Positions 1 to 12,600 of a DNA stretch of 64,000 nucleotides are shown piece after piece. The translations under genes and the position numbers were made by a program. Each line of letters opens with the position of its first letter. Position 1 is the stretch's first letter. The stretch is from Yamagishiella unicocca (Eukaryota; Chlorophyta; Chlorophyceae; Chlamydomonadales; Volvocaceae). Below the pieces are notes generated by a model that did not search any database, was not told the DNA's origin, and worked only from the letters and a program-made list of their open reading frames with translations. Location: positions 248,001 through 312,000 of the forward strand of contig BDSL01000058.1 in NCBI GenBank assembly GCA_003116995.1. The letters are read 5' to 3'.

Positions 1-469
1 CCATGGACAGACCTGGGGGGGTGCAAGAAGAAGCCGTGTACGAAAGAAACACCGTTTAGGACAGACGTTTCGAGATGCATGGGGGAAGGAGGGGGCGTCG
101 GGTCGCGTACACCGAGAAGGCAGGGAAGGAGGGAGGAAGGGAAGGGGGCGTTTTGGGTAGCTGGTACGACGCCGTACACGCGTGTGTGCATGTGGGTACC
201 TGTCAAGGTCGGCACGGGACAGGGATGAGGGGATATGGGGGAAGGTCCGACGGTGCATGCGCTCCGGAACCCACCTCATAATCCCCCCAGTGACCTTCAT
301 CCCCCTCCCTCGCCTCACCTCTCACTGCACCCTCCCCCGCCCCCCGCGGTGTCCGAAGCCAATGCGCCAACTATCCTGTCCCTGTCGCGTACACCGGTTT
401 TATACCATCCCCCGCCCTCCCCACCACCCCCCTCCTTCCCCACCACCCGCCTCCTTCCCCCCGACCCAC
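1..469. other. left edge: GGH intron or flank, no exon recognised
   Basis: This stretch should hold an intron of the gamma-glutamyl hydrolase gene on the minus strand. The conserved C-terminal part of that family, including the catalytic His, was not found in any frame here, so the last exons probably lie left of the window. The sequence is rich in CCCCCGCC and CCACC pyrimidine runs. I see no independent gene. Confidence 0.5.
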
Positions 470-2490
470 CCGACATGTGGTTCTCCATTGCGATGGGTTT
501 GTTCTGCAGGTCGGACACCACGTCCGGCGGCAGCGACCGCAGCAGGTGGCTGCCGGTGGCCTCATCGGTGTACAGCAGCGGCGCCGGGGCGTCCTCGGCG
601 TCGAAGGTGCCCAGGAGGGTGTAGTTGGAGGACAGGATGACGGCCAGGGTCTCCATGCCCAGGCAGGTGCCGTGGACCTGTCGGCACAGGGCGGGAGGCG
701 GTGCTGGTGAGGCGGGCGACGAAGGAGAACCCCCGTTCAAGGCCGCGTCGCAGCCGCGTAGCGGACCCGACATCTGAACCGCAAGGTGTACGATGTACGA
801 CCCCATGACGGCAGTTGGTGAGGCGGGGCCGGGCCGGCCCACCGCACAGGTGCGACACGGCCCTGTCTTCCGAACGTGCGTACGCCAACCACCACCCTGG
901 TAGAACCCCAACTACCGCAACGGAATTCCTACCGGGAAGTAGTCGCCGTTGTCGTTGGCCTGGACCGCCAGGTTGACCAGGCGGCGGGCGGTCTCGTAGA
1001 AGCGGTGGCCCGGCTCCAGGGTGGCCCCGCCGCCGGGCAGCAGCAGGCCGTTGATCACGGCAAACCTGCCGGGGATGGGGGGTGGCAGTGCAGGGGCGGG
1101 CGAGGGGAAGGGGGCTGGGCGGGCGGGCGGGCAACCGCGCGGTGCGTGTGCGCGCGGACGCAGCGTCAGGCTGGGAACAGGGAGGGCCAGATGGCCAGGC
1201 ACGCCTTGCTTCAGGATACCACCACTGTCACCACCGGTTTCGGTGCCCTATTGATGCTCGGCTGCTTCCATCCACGGCGCCAAACGAGTGGCCCATCTCT
1301 CAATCGAACCAAACCACGGTGCAAATTACGTTAGCCCCCTCACCCCAAGACGATGCCGTGCAAGACTTCGGCCGCTCCCCTTCCGCCCCTCCCCCCACGC
1401 ACTCAGCATTTCTTCGCTGGCCCCGCTACGGGCCCCTAGGGCACTCCTATTTAGGAGACCCGGACCCTGCGCCACAGGCTTCCCCCCATCTGCACCGGTA
1501 ATCAGTCTTTATGCCACCCCCTTCTGCACCCCTTTCTGCACCCCTTCTGCACCCCTTTCTGCACCCCCTTCTCGCGCCCCCACCCCCTCTTGCGCACCTG
1601 CGGTCAATCTGGTCGGGGGTCATGTCGTAGAAGATGGGCACCACGCGCGCGCCGGCCGACTCCAGCCACTTGACGTACGACGCCGCGATGTACGACTGGC
1701 CGTCGGGGGCGGGGTCTCCAGGCTGTGAAAGGACGCGATGAGGGTGGAGCGCTTAGGGTTTTGGGTTTCGGGTTAGGGAGGGGAGAGCAGCCGCAAGGGC
1801 AGCCGGAAGGGCGACGCGAGTAGGCTGCAAGGCATCAGAGGAGTCGTCCCCGTGCGAACCGCCGGTGTGACCCAGACGTGAGGGGGAGACCGCAATGCCT
1901 CACAATGCCCCCGTTGTGGATTCGCGGGTTATCCTGTACCCCCCGTGTTGTCAGTAGGCTGGCCTACACCCAAGTCCAAAATACAAGCCGACCCAAATCA
2001 CTAAGCTAGCCACAGCCCGGCGGCCGGACATGAGACCAGACGCCCCAGACACGAGGGTCCCCGCAATGCCAAGATAGAGGCTGCGTGTTTTCGGCGCGGG
2101 ATCGCGCTGCTGACGTGTCACTTCACTGCTGACACGTCATGCTGCTGACACGGCACCCCCCCTGCTGACGTGGCCCATGCGCTGGCACGCTACACCTCAG
2201 CTCCTGGAAGCGTCAAGAGCGCGCAGACGAGTTCGCTCGGTGTCCTGTTTGTTCAGGTGCATATGGCTTGGCACTCATGTGGGTCACTAGGTGCCCTCAA
2301 TATTGGGCGCGCAGGGGGAGCCTGGCGCTCCGATGCGGGCCGCCGCTCCAGGGTGTGCCGGCCAGTGCCATTGCGCCGCACCTGAGACAGGATGCCGATG
2401 ATGGGGCGCAGGTTGGCATCGTTCGTGGGGCGCTCAATAACACCCTCCTGAGCGGCCTGCCGTACAATCGACGCTCCGGACAGCAGCGAC
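470..2490 (-). CDS. GGH: gamma-glutamyl hydrolase (folate gamma-glutamyl hydrolase), 3' partial
   Basis: The enzyme is a class-I glutamine-amidotransferase-like peptidase that trims gamma-linked glutamates from folylpolyglutamates, in plants usually in the vacuole. Four minus-strand exons are supported: ~2490-2382 (ends RPIIGILSQ), 1722-1598 ([20 protein letters not shown], then [13 protein letters not shown]), 1065-933 ([10 protein letters not shown] to NDNGDYFP) and 677-470 ([11 protein letters not shown] onward). Junction phases agree. GTCLG carries the nucleophilic Cys of the family. The order [35 protein letters not shown] is the family signature. The catalytic His exon is missing, probably beyond the left edge. 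The start codon and any signal peptide were not resolved: upstream of 2490 the reading frame stays open but no in-frame ATG was found, so another 5' exon is likely. The gene is divergent from the nucleolin-like gene. Confidence 0.9.
2107..2175. repeat. cluster of CTGCTGACGTG/CTGACACG repeats
   Basis: Four near copies of CTGCTGAC(G/A)(T/C)G lie within about 70 bp in the first visible intron of GGH. Two of them face each other as TGACGTGTCA and TGACACGTCA. A further GCTGACGTGTCC occurs near 2882. The ACGT core resembles plant bZIP sites, but function is only a guess. Confidence 0.5.
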
Positions 2491-2499
2491 GGCCTGCAG

Positions 2500-3322
2500 C
2501 GGTCCCGAGCAGGTCCAGGGCAGGCAAGGGCGCCGAGGCTGTCATAGGTGCAAGGCGATGTGTGGCTTTGGCGCCCTCTGGCGATGTGTGATCTGGGTCA
2601 GCGGGGTGACAGCTGGCAGAAGCTCAGTGCCAGCTGCGTCAGCTCCGCGGCGCAAAGCGCCCTGCTGGCAACATAAGAAGGAAACTCATATAGTAGCCAT
2701 TTGCGGTTGGAACACACGGGTTGGCCCCCTGCGGAATGAGGAGTAACAGGACAACACGACTGTTGAGGAGCGGAATACCCCGGCGGCTTTGAAACTTACC
2801 GAACGGAGTATGTAACCGATGGCAGGACGCATACAACTGCAAGAGCCACTAGCTCCTTTGTGACGCGTACCGCCATTCTGCCGCTGACGTGTCCGTGCGT
2901 AGCTCCACCAAGGCGCCCAGCGCTCCTAAAATGATTTAAAGGTTGAGCGTAGACGTCGTCCAGCTTAGGAGCAGCACTACTACAACTCCAACACAGGCCT
3001 CAGCACCTATGCTCGCGGGCGGGACGTGGTGGAAAATTTTCCCAGATAGCAATTGAAAATGCCCAGGAAGCTTCAAAGGACCCTGCAGTCGCGACTACAT
3101 AAGGATACCCAAGGCGGCGCGATGCTGGTATCGATGCCAGTGTACGATTCACGGCAGACGCTCGGGTACAGAAAGCCATTCCGCAGCCGTCAATGTCACT
3201 TAATCGGTGTGATACCAACACAATTATTCACTAGGTTACCTTGATCAGCTGTATTGAGCAGCTGTATCTTTTGTTACAGTGCGAAACTACATTACTCTGT
3301 AGTGTTTTTCAGCATCGTTAAC
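2500..3322. promoter_or_regulatory. divergent spacer between GGH and the nucleolin-like gene
   Basis: This holds the 5' flanks of two divergent genes: GGH to the left and the nucleolin-like gene to the right. It is less GC-rich than the neighbouring exons and has no convincing ORF. Promoter elements were not resolved. Confidence 0.4.
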
Positions 3323-6300
3323 ATGGGTAAACCTGTCAAGGTAGGCATGTTTTTGAGAGCAAAAGGTCTCAAACGACAGCTTGGAAGGCGATGGCGGCGT
3401 GTTGACGGTGGGTTTGCATGTTGCATAAACAGGCGTCGGCAAAGGAGGTGAAGGCCAAGCAGGCGGCAACCAAGCTGGAGAAGAAGAAGGTGCGTCGAAT
3501 GTAATACGGCTGGCGGCCTATGTTTGTATCGTATGTTCCGAGCCGCCGGGTGATGACGGCGGCCGCCCTTACGCCGGCACGTTTTGACCAGGTGCCCGAG
3601 CCATCGGACTCTGATGATGAGGAGTCCGACGACTCAGACGACTCCGATGATGCTCCTGCTCCTGTGAAGAAGGCTGTGGCACCCGCGAAGGTGCGGAACG
3701 CGCGAAGGTTGAGGCGGCGGCCCTGAATTTCCTGCAGCACTCGCCGTCAGAAGCTGAATGTTTTGCTCAACATCCTGGGCAGACTTGCTGCTAGTGTCGG
3801 GAGGACGCGTGCGATTGACTCAGCAATTCCTGCCGTTACGGGAGTTCCGAGGCCAGTGCACCTTCGTCAACCTGCTTGTGTATTAAGTCCTGTCATGTTT
3901 GCGGCACGTATGTGACGTATTGTTTCGCACCGGTTGAAGGGACAGTAGGTTAATATGTTATGCAAATTGGTGAAGCCTTCATGCTTGCCTTCAGCTAAGG
4001 GACCTAATGCCACTGCCAACCTTCGCAGGCGGCCGCTAAGAAGGTTGAGTCGTCGGATGATAGCGACGACGAAGACGATGATGACAGCGACGATGAGCCG
4101 CCCAAGAAGGCGGCTGTTAAGGCGGCTGCGAAGGTACGCAGCTTGCGCATCGGTCATCCTCGGCTCGAATACTTTTCAACCTAAATTGCTATCGCGGGCT
4201 GGCGGCGATGGCGGCGCACCCAGCGCACCCAACGCGACCGCGACCGCCGCCGCCGTACACACCTGTTGCATGCTTTCTAGCAATCACACTGATCCCGTTG
4301 CAGTGCACTTATGCACATTGCCGCACCCAGCGAGGGACGCAGCTGACGCCCTCCGACGCTTGCTTCTGCTGTGGTGGCCCCGGGGACTGACTAGGTGCGG
4401 ACCTGTCCTCCTATCCCCTGCGGCCGCACCCACCCAACGAGCCTTGTGTGGCACACCGCCCATTTCGTGGCCAAACGTGCATGATACGCACTCATCATTT
4501 CAAACGCCCGTCTTGGTTGCGAAAGAACCTCTGGCGGCGGGGGAAGTACGGGTTTCGTGCTATGAAGGAGCCAGTGAGCGGCTCCGCAACCCACGCTGCG
4601 CTGCTGTGCATGCGGGCCTACCCCGAGCGTGTGCCAGGCACGAAAACGTCACCTTCAGCTCGCCCTGCGCCCCTCTCGCCCTATCCTCCCTCCATCTCAC
4701 CACCAGCCCGCTGAGAGCGACAGCGACAGCGACGACGAGGATGATGAGGACAGCGAGGACGAGCCGCCCGCTAAGAAGGGCAAGCCGGCGCCAGCGGCCG
4801 CTAAGAAGCCGGTGGCAAAGAAGGTAAGGAGTGAACGCAGCATGAGCATGGGCTGTTGGGGCGCTTTTGGCGCTGCAGGGGATTGGCCGGCCGGTCGGTG
4901 GGAAAAACGATGGCTGTGGGCCTAATGCTGGTGTCGTTGTTGTTCATCGAACAGCCCTCCCTGGCGCCCCGCTCCCCGGCGTTAAGTCCTGCGTTGGCAC
5001 GTGGCCTGTATGAGATACGATGGTATTCTGATCAGTTCCCGCGCCGCGTTCGTTTGTTGTTGCAGGAGTCGGAGAGCGACGACGACGAGAGCGAAGATGA
5101 TGAGGACAGCGACGACGAGCCGCCTGCTAAGAAGGGCAAGCCGGCGCCGGCGCCCGCTAAGAAGGCCCCGGCCAAGAAGGTGAGCGCAGGAGCGAAGGCG
5201 ATGACGGGTCCCGTATATGCAATAAGTTAACTAGGAATAATAGACATTTGGGGCAATTCGGGTTACCGGTATTGCAACTGTTGCGGAGGCTTAGGCGCAT
5301 GGAGGAACGGGCTCCACGTTCGTTTGGGTTGGTTGATAAGCACGGTGTGCCGTGGGGCTCCGATTGGGAAGGCTGGGGATGTATGTCGGGTGCCCCCACA
5401 CTGCGCGTGTTGGACTCAGTGAGTCGTCGCTCCCCACACTGAGCGTGTTGAACTCAGTCGCATCTCGCCCCGCGCCTCCTGGTTCCATTTCGCAGGTGTC
5501 GTCTGACGAGGACGGTGAGCGCACCGGATCGTTGGCTGGGGTCAGATCACCGGGTCTGCTTCAGCACTTGCGGTTGGGCAGGTCGTTGTCGTTGGTGGTT
5601 GGGTTCCACACAAGCGGTTGTCCTTCCCCCAGCCTCTGCCCCCAAACACATACACACACGCTACGATATCGTGGGTTCCCCTTGCTCACACAGCTGCCCC
5701 CGTACTCTCTCCACCTCTGGAGGGTGTTACTTACCACGTCCCCGCTTGCTCCTCGCCGCGCTCGCGTACCATCATTCCGCAGATGAAGACAGCGATGAGG
5801 ACGAGTCCGAGAAGAAGGGCTCTGACGATAGCGAGGACGGTGACGACTCGGACGAGGAAATGAAGGACGCCAAGAAGCCCGCTGCTGCCGGCAAGCGCAA
5901 GTCTGCCGATGAGGACGAGGAGGAGGAGGAGCCGGCCCCCAAGGCTGCTGCCAAGAAGAAGCAACGGCTGGATACCGAGGGCAACGCAGCAGTCACTAAC
6001 GGCGGTGCCCCGGAGAGCACCACGGTGTTCGTCGGCAACCTGAGCTGGAACGCTGGCGAGGACGAGATTCGCAAGCACTTCAAGGACTGCGGCAATGTGC
6101 GTTGGCTGGGTTAGGTCGGGGCAGCGACGGGACGGAGCCTGACACTCTGCACAGAAGGCCAGGCCAGGGCTGCGCTGTCCTCGGGGTGGCTCGAGGGAAG
6201 ATGATACGCATAGTTGGTTGCGGCTCTTCAGGTTTTGAACGGCTTGCTGGCCTTGTCGGATGCGTACCAGCGATCTGCGCGGCTCGATGTGTGACGGGGC

Positions 6301-7703
6301 GATGTCGGTGCGTCGTGGGTGCAGACTGTGCTCGACGTGATCGCGCAGCACAGCTCAGCCCGGTCACGACAGCTCGGGCACAGCACACTTGGCGCTGCGG
6401 GAAAAGAGCAATGTAACGGGGCGAGGAGGAGGGCCAAGGTGGACTGGGAGGTGCTTGTGACCTTCCCTGGTTTTCCTGGACGTGGATGGTCCCGGCTGAC
6501 CTACCGCATTTTGCCACGCCTCCCTTGCCCTCGTCAGGTGGTTTCGGTGCGCCTAGGTGTGGACGCCGCCACGGGCCGCTCCAAGGGCTACGCGCACGTG
6601 GAGTTCGCGGACGCGGCGATGGCCCAGAAGGCCACCTCGAAGGCCGGCACCGAGCTGGACGGCCGCGCCCTCAAGGTGGAGGTGGCTGCACCTCGTGCGC
6701 CCAGGTACGACCGGTGGGAGGGCGGGGCGGAGCGAGATTGACTGGTCGCCGCGACGGAGATGCGGCATGTGTGAAAATAGGCGTTTTCGTTTTTATGTGC
6801 AGATACCGTTTTTATGTAGCTTTACGTACCTACCGTTAGAGAATATGAAGTGGGCTGCGTCCTGCCTTCTGCCTAGGTAGCGCGCCCGCTACGCATGGCG
6901 CTCTCCCTCGGTAACACGACCCCAATCATCGCCGCGCAGGGAGAGCTACGGCGCCGCCAGCGGCGGCGACACCGACGGCACCACCGTGTTCGTCAAGGGC
7001 TTCGACACCAACTACGGCTCCGAGGACGACGTGCGCTCCGCCCTGGAGGAGACGTTCGGCGCCTGCGGCGAGATCAAGAGCATCCGCCTGCCCTCGGACC
7101 GCGAGGCGGGCACCCTCAAGGGCTTTGCCTACATCGAGTTCGGTTCCGTAGAGGCCAAGGTGGGTTTACAATAGTTACCTAGAGTTTACCTGTGGACCTG
7201 TGGGAGTTTCAGGGTTTGGCGGCTGTGTGTTTTCCCGCGGTGTCCTCCACGGACACCGCCGACACTGGCTTAGAACATCCGCAGCGCGCGCAAGCCAACT
7301 AACTGATCTGTCGTTCGCAATGCCTACTACATCCGAGCAGACTGCCGCCGGCGAGCTGGACGGTACTGAGGCGGCTGGCGGTTACCTGAAGGTTGACATC
7401 AACGTGATGAAGCGGGACGGCCCCGGCGGCCGCGGCGGCGGCCGTGGCGGCTTTGGAGGCCGTGACGGCGGCCGCGGCTTCGGAGGCCGCGGCGGTGGCC
7501 GTGGCTTCGGCGGCCGCGATGGCGGCCGCGGTGGCGGCCGTGGCTTTGGCGGGCGTGACGGTGGCCGTGGCGGCGGCCGTGGCTTTGGTGGCCGTGATGG
7601 CGGCCGCGGGAGAGGCTTTGGCGGCCGCGGCGGCGGCCGTGGCGGCATGCGGATTGACTCCAGTGCTGGCGGCAGCGGCAAGAAGATGTCGTTCGACGAT
7701 TGA
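3323..7703 (+). CDS. NCL: nucleolin-like protein (acidic tracts, two RRMs, RGG tail)
   Basis: Nucleolins act in the nucleolus in rDNA chromatin, rRNA transcription and pre-rRNA processing. Eleven exons fit in phase: 3323-3340, 3433-3489, 3592-3690, 4029-4133, 4707-4823, 5066-5179, 5496-5514, 5783-6096, 6538-6704, 6940-7159, 7341-7703, giving 530 residues from MGKPVK. Residues about 26-240 alternate Ser/Asp/Glu tracts with Lys/Ala/Pro linkers, the typical nucleolin N-terminus with likely casein-kinase-2 sites. RRM1 (about 252-335) starts TTVFVGNLSW and has RNP1-like KGYAHVEF. RRM2 (about 348-430) starts TTVFVKGF and has KGFAYIEF. The rest is an RGG/GRGFGGR domain ending MSFDD. Exons 5 and 6 are near duplicates. 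Two RRMs match plant nucleolins rather than the four in animals. Confidence 0.95.
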
Positions 7704-8451
7704 GCGCTGACATGCGTGCTCGCTGACGGGAAGTGGGGTTCTGGGAGTGCCCTGCAGGGGGCTGTCGGGTCCAGGGAGGGGTTGCGACAGCGCGAGGCGG
7801 GATTGTAGTGACGGGGTGGACTGGGGGTCGGACCCCGCGATCGGGGTGAGGGGGAGGGGACGAGGGGCAGGCCCTCTTCGTGTAGTCCTGTGTGGGTTTT
7901 GACGGGCCGAGTCGGCCTGCGGTAATACGGCAGCTTAGCGTGCCACCTAACTGTGTTTTGCCTTCGCGTCCTCACCGGAGGTAGCGGGCGCCAGGAGTTG
8001 TGTGGAGCCGTGCAAATGAGCGCTGGCGAAAGGCGTGTTGTTGGGTAGTGGCTGGAGAGGCTGCGAGGCGGGGCGGGGCGGGGCGGCGTCTAGTGCGACC
8101 GGTTCCTGCCGCCGGATTGCGCGTTTATAAAGCGCGCGATGGATTTACACACACTTGTTTGTGTCGTATGTTTTTGGTGCTGGTTGGATGTGAGAAGTTT
8201 AGAGACGACAGTGCTGCCTCCGTTGTCATTTGTTTTGGCACCTCGTGTTCACGCTTTGGTAAACTTGCTGCGGCGCACCGTTGTTTGCGCGGCAGCAGTG
8301 CGCGTCCCCCGGCCGAAATGGCCTTTTACGGCTGCAGCATGCGAATTGTGTGCCCACGCGCGGCATCGCCTGTTGAGGCCGATGACGCGAGTCGCTTGAA
8401 AGATGCCGTCGAGCGTTGCGGCGCATGGTAGGGGCGCCGTGGGTGTGGTAC

Positions 8452-8456
8452 TGTAA
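8452..8456 (+). terminator. TGTAA poly(A) signal of the nucleolin-like gene
   Basis: TGTAA is the usual polyadenylation signal in volvocine algae. This copy follows the stop codon by about 750 bp, which implies a long but ordinary algal 3' UTR. Confidence 0.6.
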
Positions 8457-9630
8457 CCACAATGAGAAAACACCACAAGGATCTATTCGCATCACCCCTG
8501 CACATCACAAGTGCACAACACCTGTCGGGAATACAAAAAGGTGATCAGATTCGGTTACAGAGGCTTTCTACAGAGGTACAGCGCAAAACACGCGCTTCGT
8601 TCCTGGAAGCTGGGCTAGCACACTTGTGACTACTACCCAAGCGCCGACTTCACCCGCCTACCAAAAAATGTTAACACACCAAAAGTGGTCCGAAAGTGGA
8701 ACTTACAAAAAAACAGCAGCGTTCCGGCCATCGCAGACAACAACCGCACGACAGCGAAGCTGGACAAGGCCGGGCTGATCTCCGCTGACCACAGCCTCCT
8801 GTATTTATACCGCGCCGGACAAATGTGAAGGACGGCGGGGCAACTGCTAATAGGGGAAAGCGACCGACGCAGAGCAACATGAAATAACAAGTGCTTCGTC
8901 CCGGACCCAATACAACTGCTCATCATAAAGATCACGGGAAAGCCAGGCAGACAACTGGTATGAGTTACGATACGATACCCTCAAAACCCAACCACCTGAA
9001 CCACCTCAGTTACCGAAGTCGCGCTGCCGTTTCGATTTATAGATCTTCCATGCACGGCACAAATAATTCCTTATTGCACAACGCGCGCAGCCGGGTCATA
9101 TGCCCAGCTGTGCCGCCAAGCAGCAACAATAGTACGCTGCGTGATATGCTGGTGCTACTAGGGGATGCGCGGGGCCGGCACTGCATTCGCGCCGATGACA
9201 TCGCACAGCGCCTGCTGCGCCTAGCTCTGCCTACTAACTACCACAACCGCCCGCCCGCCGTCCTCAACCACGCCGCCGCGGTCGAGCAATAAGCTTCTCG
9301 CAGCAGGCCACTGGGCCATAATTTCCCTCCGCATCGTGTCTTCTTCTTCTCCCTTCTCCTCTGCACGCAAAATGCCGTGAAGCGCAGCGCTGGTTGCCGC
9401 TGGTAGTGTTTATCTCGTCATGCATCAAGTCTTTTCGCAAATATATTTAATAGGACCTTCAAGGAGGCAGGCACAAATAAAACGCGCCATCGCCATCCGC
9501 GCTGACCTCACGCGGCGGGTACGGCACACCGCCGCAAACACAACCGTCACTGTACGACACACCACGCCCTCGACAGCAGTAGCCCCATTCAGTGCCCCCA
9601 CCACGTAGTGGTGCTCGGGAAAGGCCACAG
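8457..9630. other. convergent 3' region of nucleolin and lipase genes
   Basis: No gene was found here. On the minus strand TGTAA occurs at about 8707-8703 and 8558-8554, and either could end the lipase transcript, giving a 3' UTR of roughly 0.9-1.1 kb. The two genes then converge with under 300 bp between their 3' ends. Plus-strand ORFs here do not look like protein-coding sequence. Confidence 0.5.
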
Positions 9631-12600
9631 CTACGCCCGCGCCGCATTCAGCAACGGGTGGTTCCTGACGCGTCGTCCCCCGTCCTGCCTGCCAAGCAGC
9701 TGAGGGAAGCCACCCAGGCCCCCGACCACACCAGCGGCACCGCCGACGCCGTCGCCACCGCCGGGAAGGGCCCCCGCAGGCCCCGCACGGACCCCGGCCC
9801 CACCCCACTCGGCGCCACCTCCCGCTGCCTGCTGCGCCTGCTGTTGCTGCTGCTGCTGCTGCGGTTGTTGTTGTTGTTGTTGCTGCTGTTCCTGTTGCTG
9901 GTGTTCGTGTTGCTGCTGGCACTCCGCCTGCGCGGCGGCCGCCACCGCTCGCCGCACCGCGCCGCGCAGCTCCGACGAGCCGGCGCACGTGGCCGTGTCC
10001 CGCCACACCGCCGCCAGGTCCGCGCGGGGTATGGCCGCCGCCGGCTGGTGCAGCAGCCCCGAGTCCAGCCACAGCACCTGCACCGCCGCCGCCTCAACAC
10101 CGCAGGCCGCCGCCAGGGTCCTCAGCGCCGCGGCTCGGCGGCTCGGCGGCGAGTCGGCGCACGTGAGCAGCACAGGTACGACGGGGCACGCGGCGTCGGC
10201 GGCCTGGTTCCGGAGCCCTTCCATGTCTCGGGTGCGCAGCACGCGCAGCGGGTCGCGGCAGCTGGCCACCACCAGCAGCGCCCCCCAGTCGCTCGACCGG
10301 CGTGGAGGCACGGATGCCGCAGCGGCGGCGGCGGCGGCCCCGGGGTGGGCTGGTGCCGCGGACGTTGGCAGCAGCGGGTGCTGGCGATGGTGGTGGTGGT
10401 GGTGGTCGGCCTGGGGGTCGGCAACTGAGGCGCCGTGGACGTGGCGGCCGCGGCGAAGGACCTGTGGTGGTGGCGGCGGCGGCGGTATCACGGAGGCAAG
10501 AGGTGAGGAGGGCGGAGCGGCGTAGCGTGCGGCGCAGCGAGGGTGCTGACGGCCGACAACGACCTGGACAACGACCAAGACGCCACTGAAGATAGTAAGG
10601 CAAGGCCGCAGCCCTAGGTACGAGGGACGGGACGGTGGACCGCCCTGCAGCCGAGCGGCGCTCACCGCCCTTCCCATCCGTCCGCTTGTGGTCATGCATT
10701 GCAGAGATTGCGCTGCGCTACCTCCACGCCCCAGGTATCCTCACCTGCAGGCCCCACACGGGCAGACGGCCCAGCAGCCCCACCAGTGCCGCCGGCCGCA
10801 GCAGCGCGCCCACCACGCCGCCCAGCAGCCAGCGCCACCACCAGCCCCGCTGCAGCACCTGCCGGCGCAGACCCTCCGCCATGCGCCGCACCGCCACGAA
10901 GGGAGCGACGCCCACGACAGCGGGACGCCCCTCCGCGCCGCACGCCGCGGGCCCCGCTCCCGCGCCAGCCGCGCCAGCGGCGGCCGGTGCTGATGTTGCG
11001 GTGCTGCTGCTACCCAGGTTGGGCCCCCCAGCCGCAGCGATTGCTGCCCACGGGGTCGCGGCCGCAGCCCCAGCCGGGACAGCTCCCCCTCGCGCCGCTG
11101 CGCGGCCTGTCGTCACCGCCGCCAGTGCCCCGGTGGCCCCAGTGACAGCGGCGCCCTGGCCGCAGCGGCTGCGGTCCCACCAGAGCAGCGACGCCGGCAC
11201 GGGAGCCGCCGAAAGCGGCAGCGCGCCGCCGCCTGCGGCAGGCGGCGCCGCCTGGCGCAGCGGCAGGGGCTGCTGCTGCAGCGACCCGCCGGCGCCTGCA
11301 GCGGGGGCCCCGGCCACCCAGTGCGCACCCCGGGAGGCGGCTGGCTCCACCATGATGTTGCACAGCTCCATCCCGTCAGTGACCACCGCGGGCGGCAGCG
11401 GCAGAGTCGCACGGCCCGAGCCCTCAGGCCGCAGGCCGCCCAACAGCTGCGAGCGCAGCCGCGCCAGCGGCGCAATGCCGCGCGCGGGCGCGACGCTGGG
11501 CGCAGCCGCCGGCAGCGCCGCCTGCCGGGGTGGCGCAGCTGGCTGCTGCTGCCGCAGCAGCGCCCTGCCGGTGGGCCGGAACCAGCCTATCGGCCGCGGC
11601 AGCAGCGGTTCACCCGCTGCCGCGGACGGCAGCCGCGGAGGAGCACTCGCACTCGCAGCAGACCCATGGGTCACCCCAGCAGCTGCCACCGGGGGTGCGG
11701 GGCGCGGTGCCGTGACGGCGGAGGGCGGGTTGTGCGGCACCGCGCCCGCCGTGCCGGCCACAGTCCCCGCCGCCGAGACGACACCGTCCGGTGCCAGGGG
11801 GGTTGACGCCTTTGCGCGCCCAGTCCCAGCCCCTTGCCCAGGCCACGAAAGCCACCCGGGCAGTGGCGGCGGCGGCGGCGGCAGCACCGACGGCGTCAGC
11901 GGCGGCGCCGCCGCCAGGGCGCCGTCGGCCCCGCTATCAGTGGCCGAGGAGCCGCTGCCCCGCCACCACAAAACCCATCCACGGCCAATGGGCCGCCCCA
12001 TGCCACTGGGGGCCCCCCCGCGCGTCTGTGTGCTCCCGCCACCGCCACTGCCGCCCGCTCGCGCACTTCCCTGCCCTGCAGCCCCCGCCACCGGCCCGGC
12101 GGCGACCCGGAGGACCCAGCGAGGGCCCTGTCCTAGAGCCGGTCGCGGCGGCGGGGGAGGGGAGGGAGCCGGCGGCGCAGCAGCGGCGGGGGCCGCGGCC
12201 GCGGCAGCAGGTGGCGACGGCGCGACGATGGAGGGCGCCGCCATGGTAGGACCGGAAGGCCGGAGGCCGGAGCTAGGTTGGCTGAGGCTGGGAGCTGGGA
12301 TAGGTGCCGGCAGGCTCCGCGTGGGGGCTGCGAGGGCCGGACTGGCCAAGTGGGGGGCTGCTGCTGCCATAGTCACCGCCACCGCCACGGCGGCGGTGGT
12401 GGCCACCAGCGCGGCTGCCTCGCCGCCCGCCACCGCCGACTCCGCTGCCGCAGCGGCGGCCACCACCGCCGCCATCGTGAAGGCGCCGTTGGCCAGGATT
12501 GCCGTACCGCCGTCGGATCCGGACGCGGCCACCGTGCCCAGCGCGCTGGCCACAACCGCCGCCGCGCCCACCGCCGCCACGGTGCCTGTGGCGCCCGCCG

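Noticed and set aside
1750..1790. TTAGGG-like run in the GGH intron
   Set aside because: The units are irregular (TTAGGG, TTTGGG, TTCGGG), so it is a weak telomere-like match and was not called.
7399..7975. Minus-strand Pro/Arg ORFs over the nucleolin RGG tail
   Set aside because: They are antisense of the RGG-coding exon, whose frame is fixed by RRM2 and a normal stop.
8891..9292. 133-codon plus-strand ORF between nucleolin and lipase
   Set aside because: It lies in the shared 3' region and shows no conserved features or coding bias.
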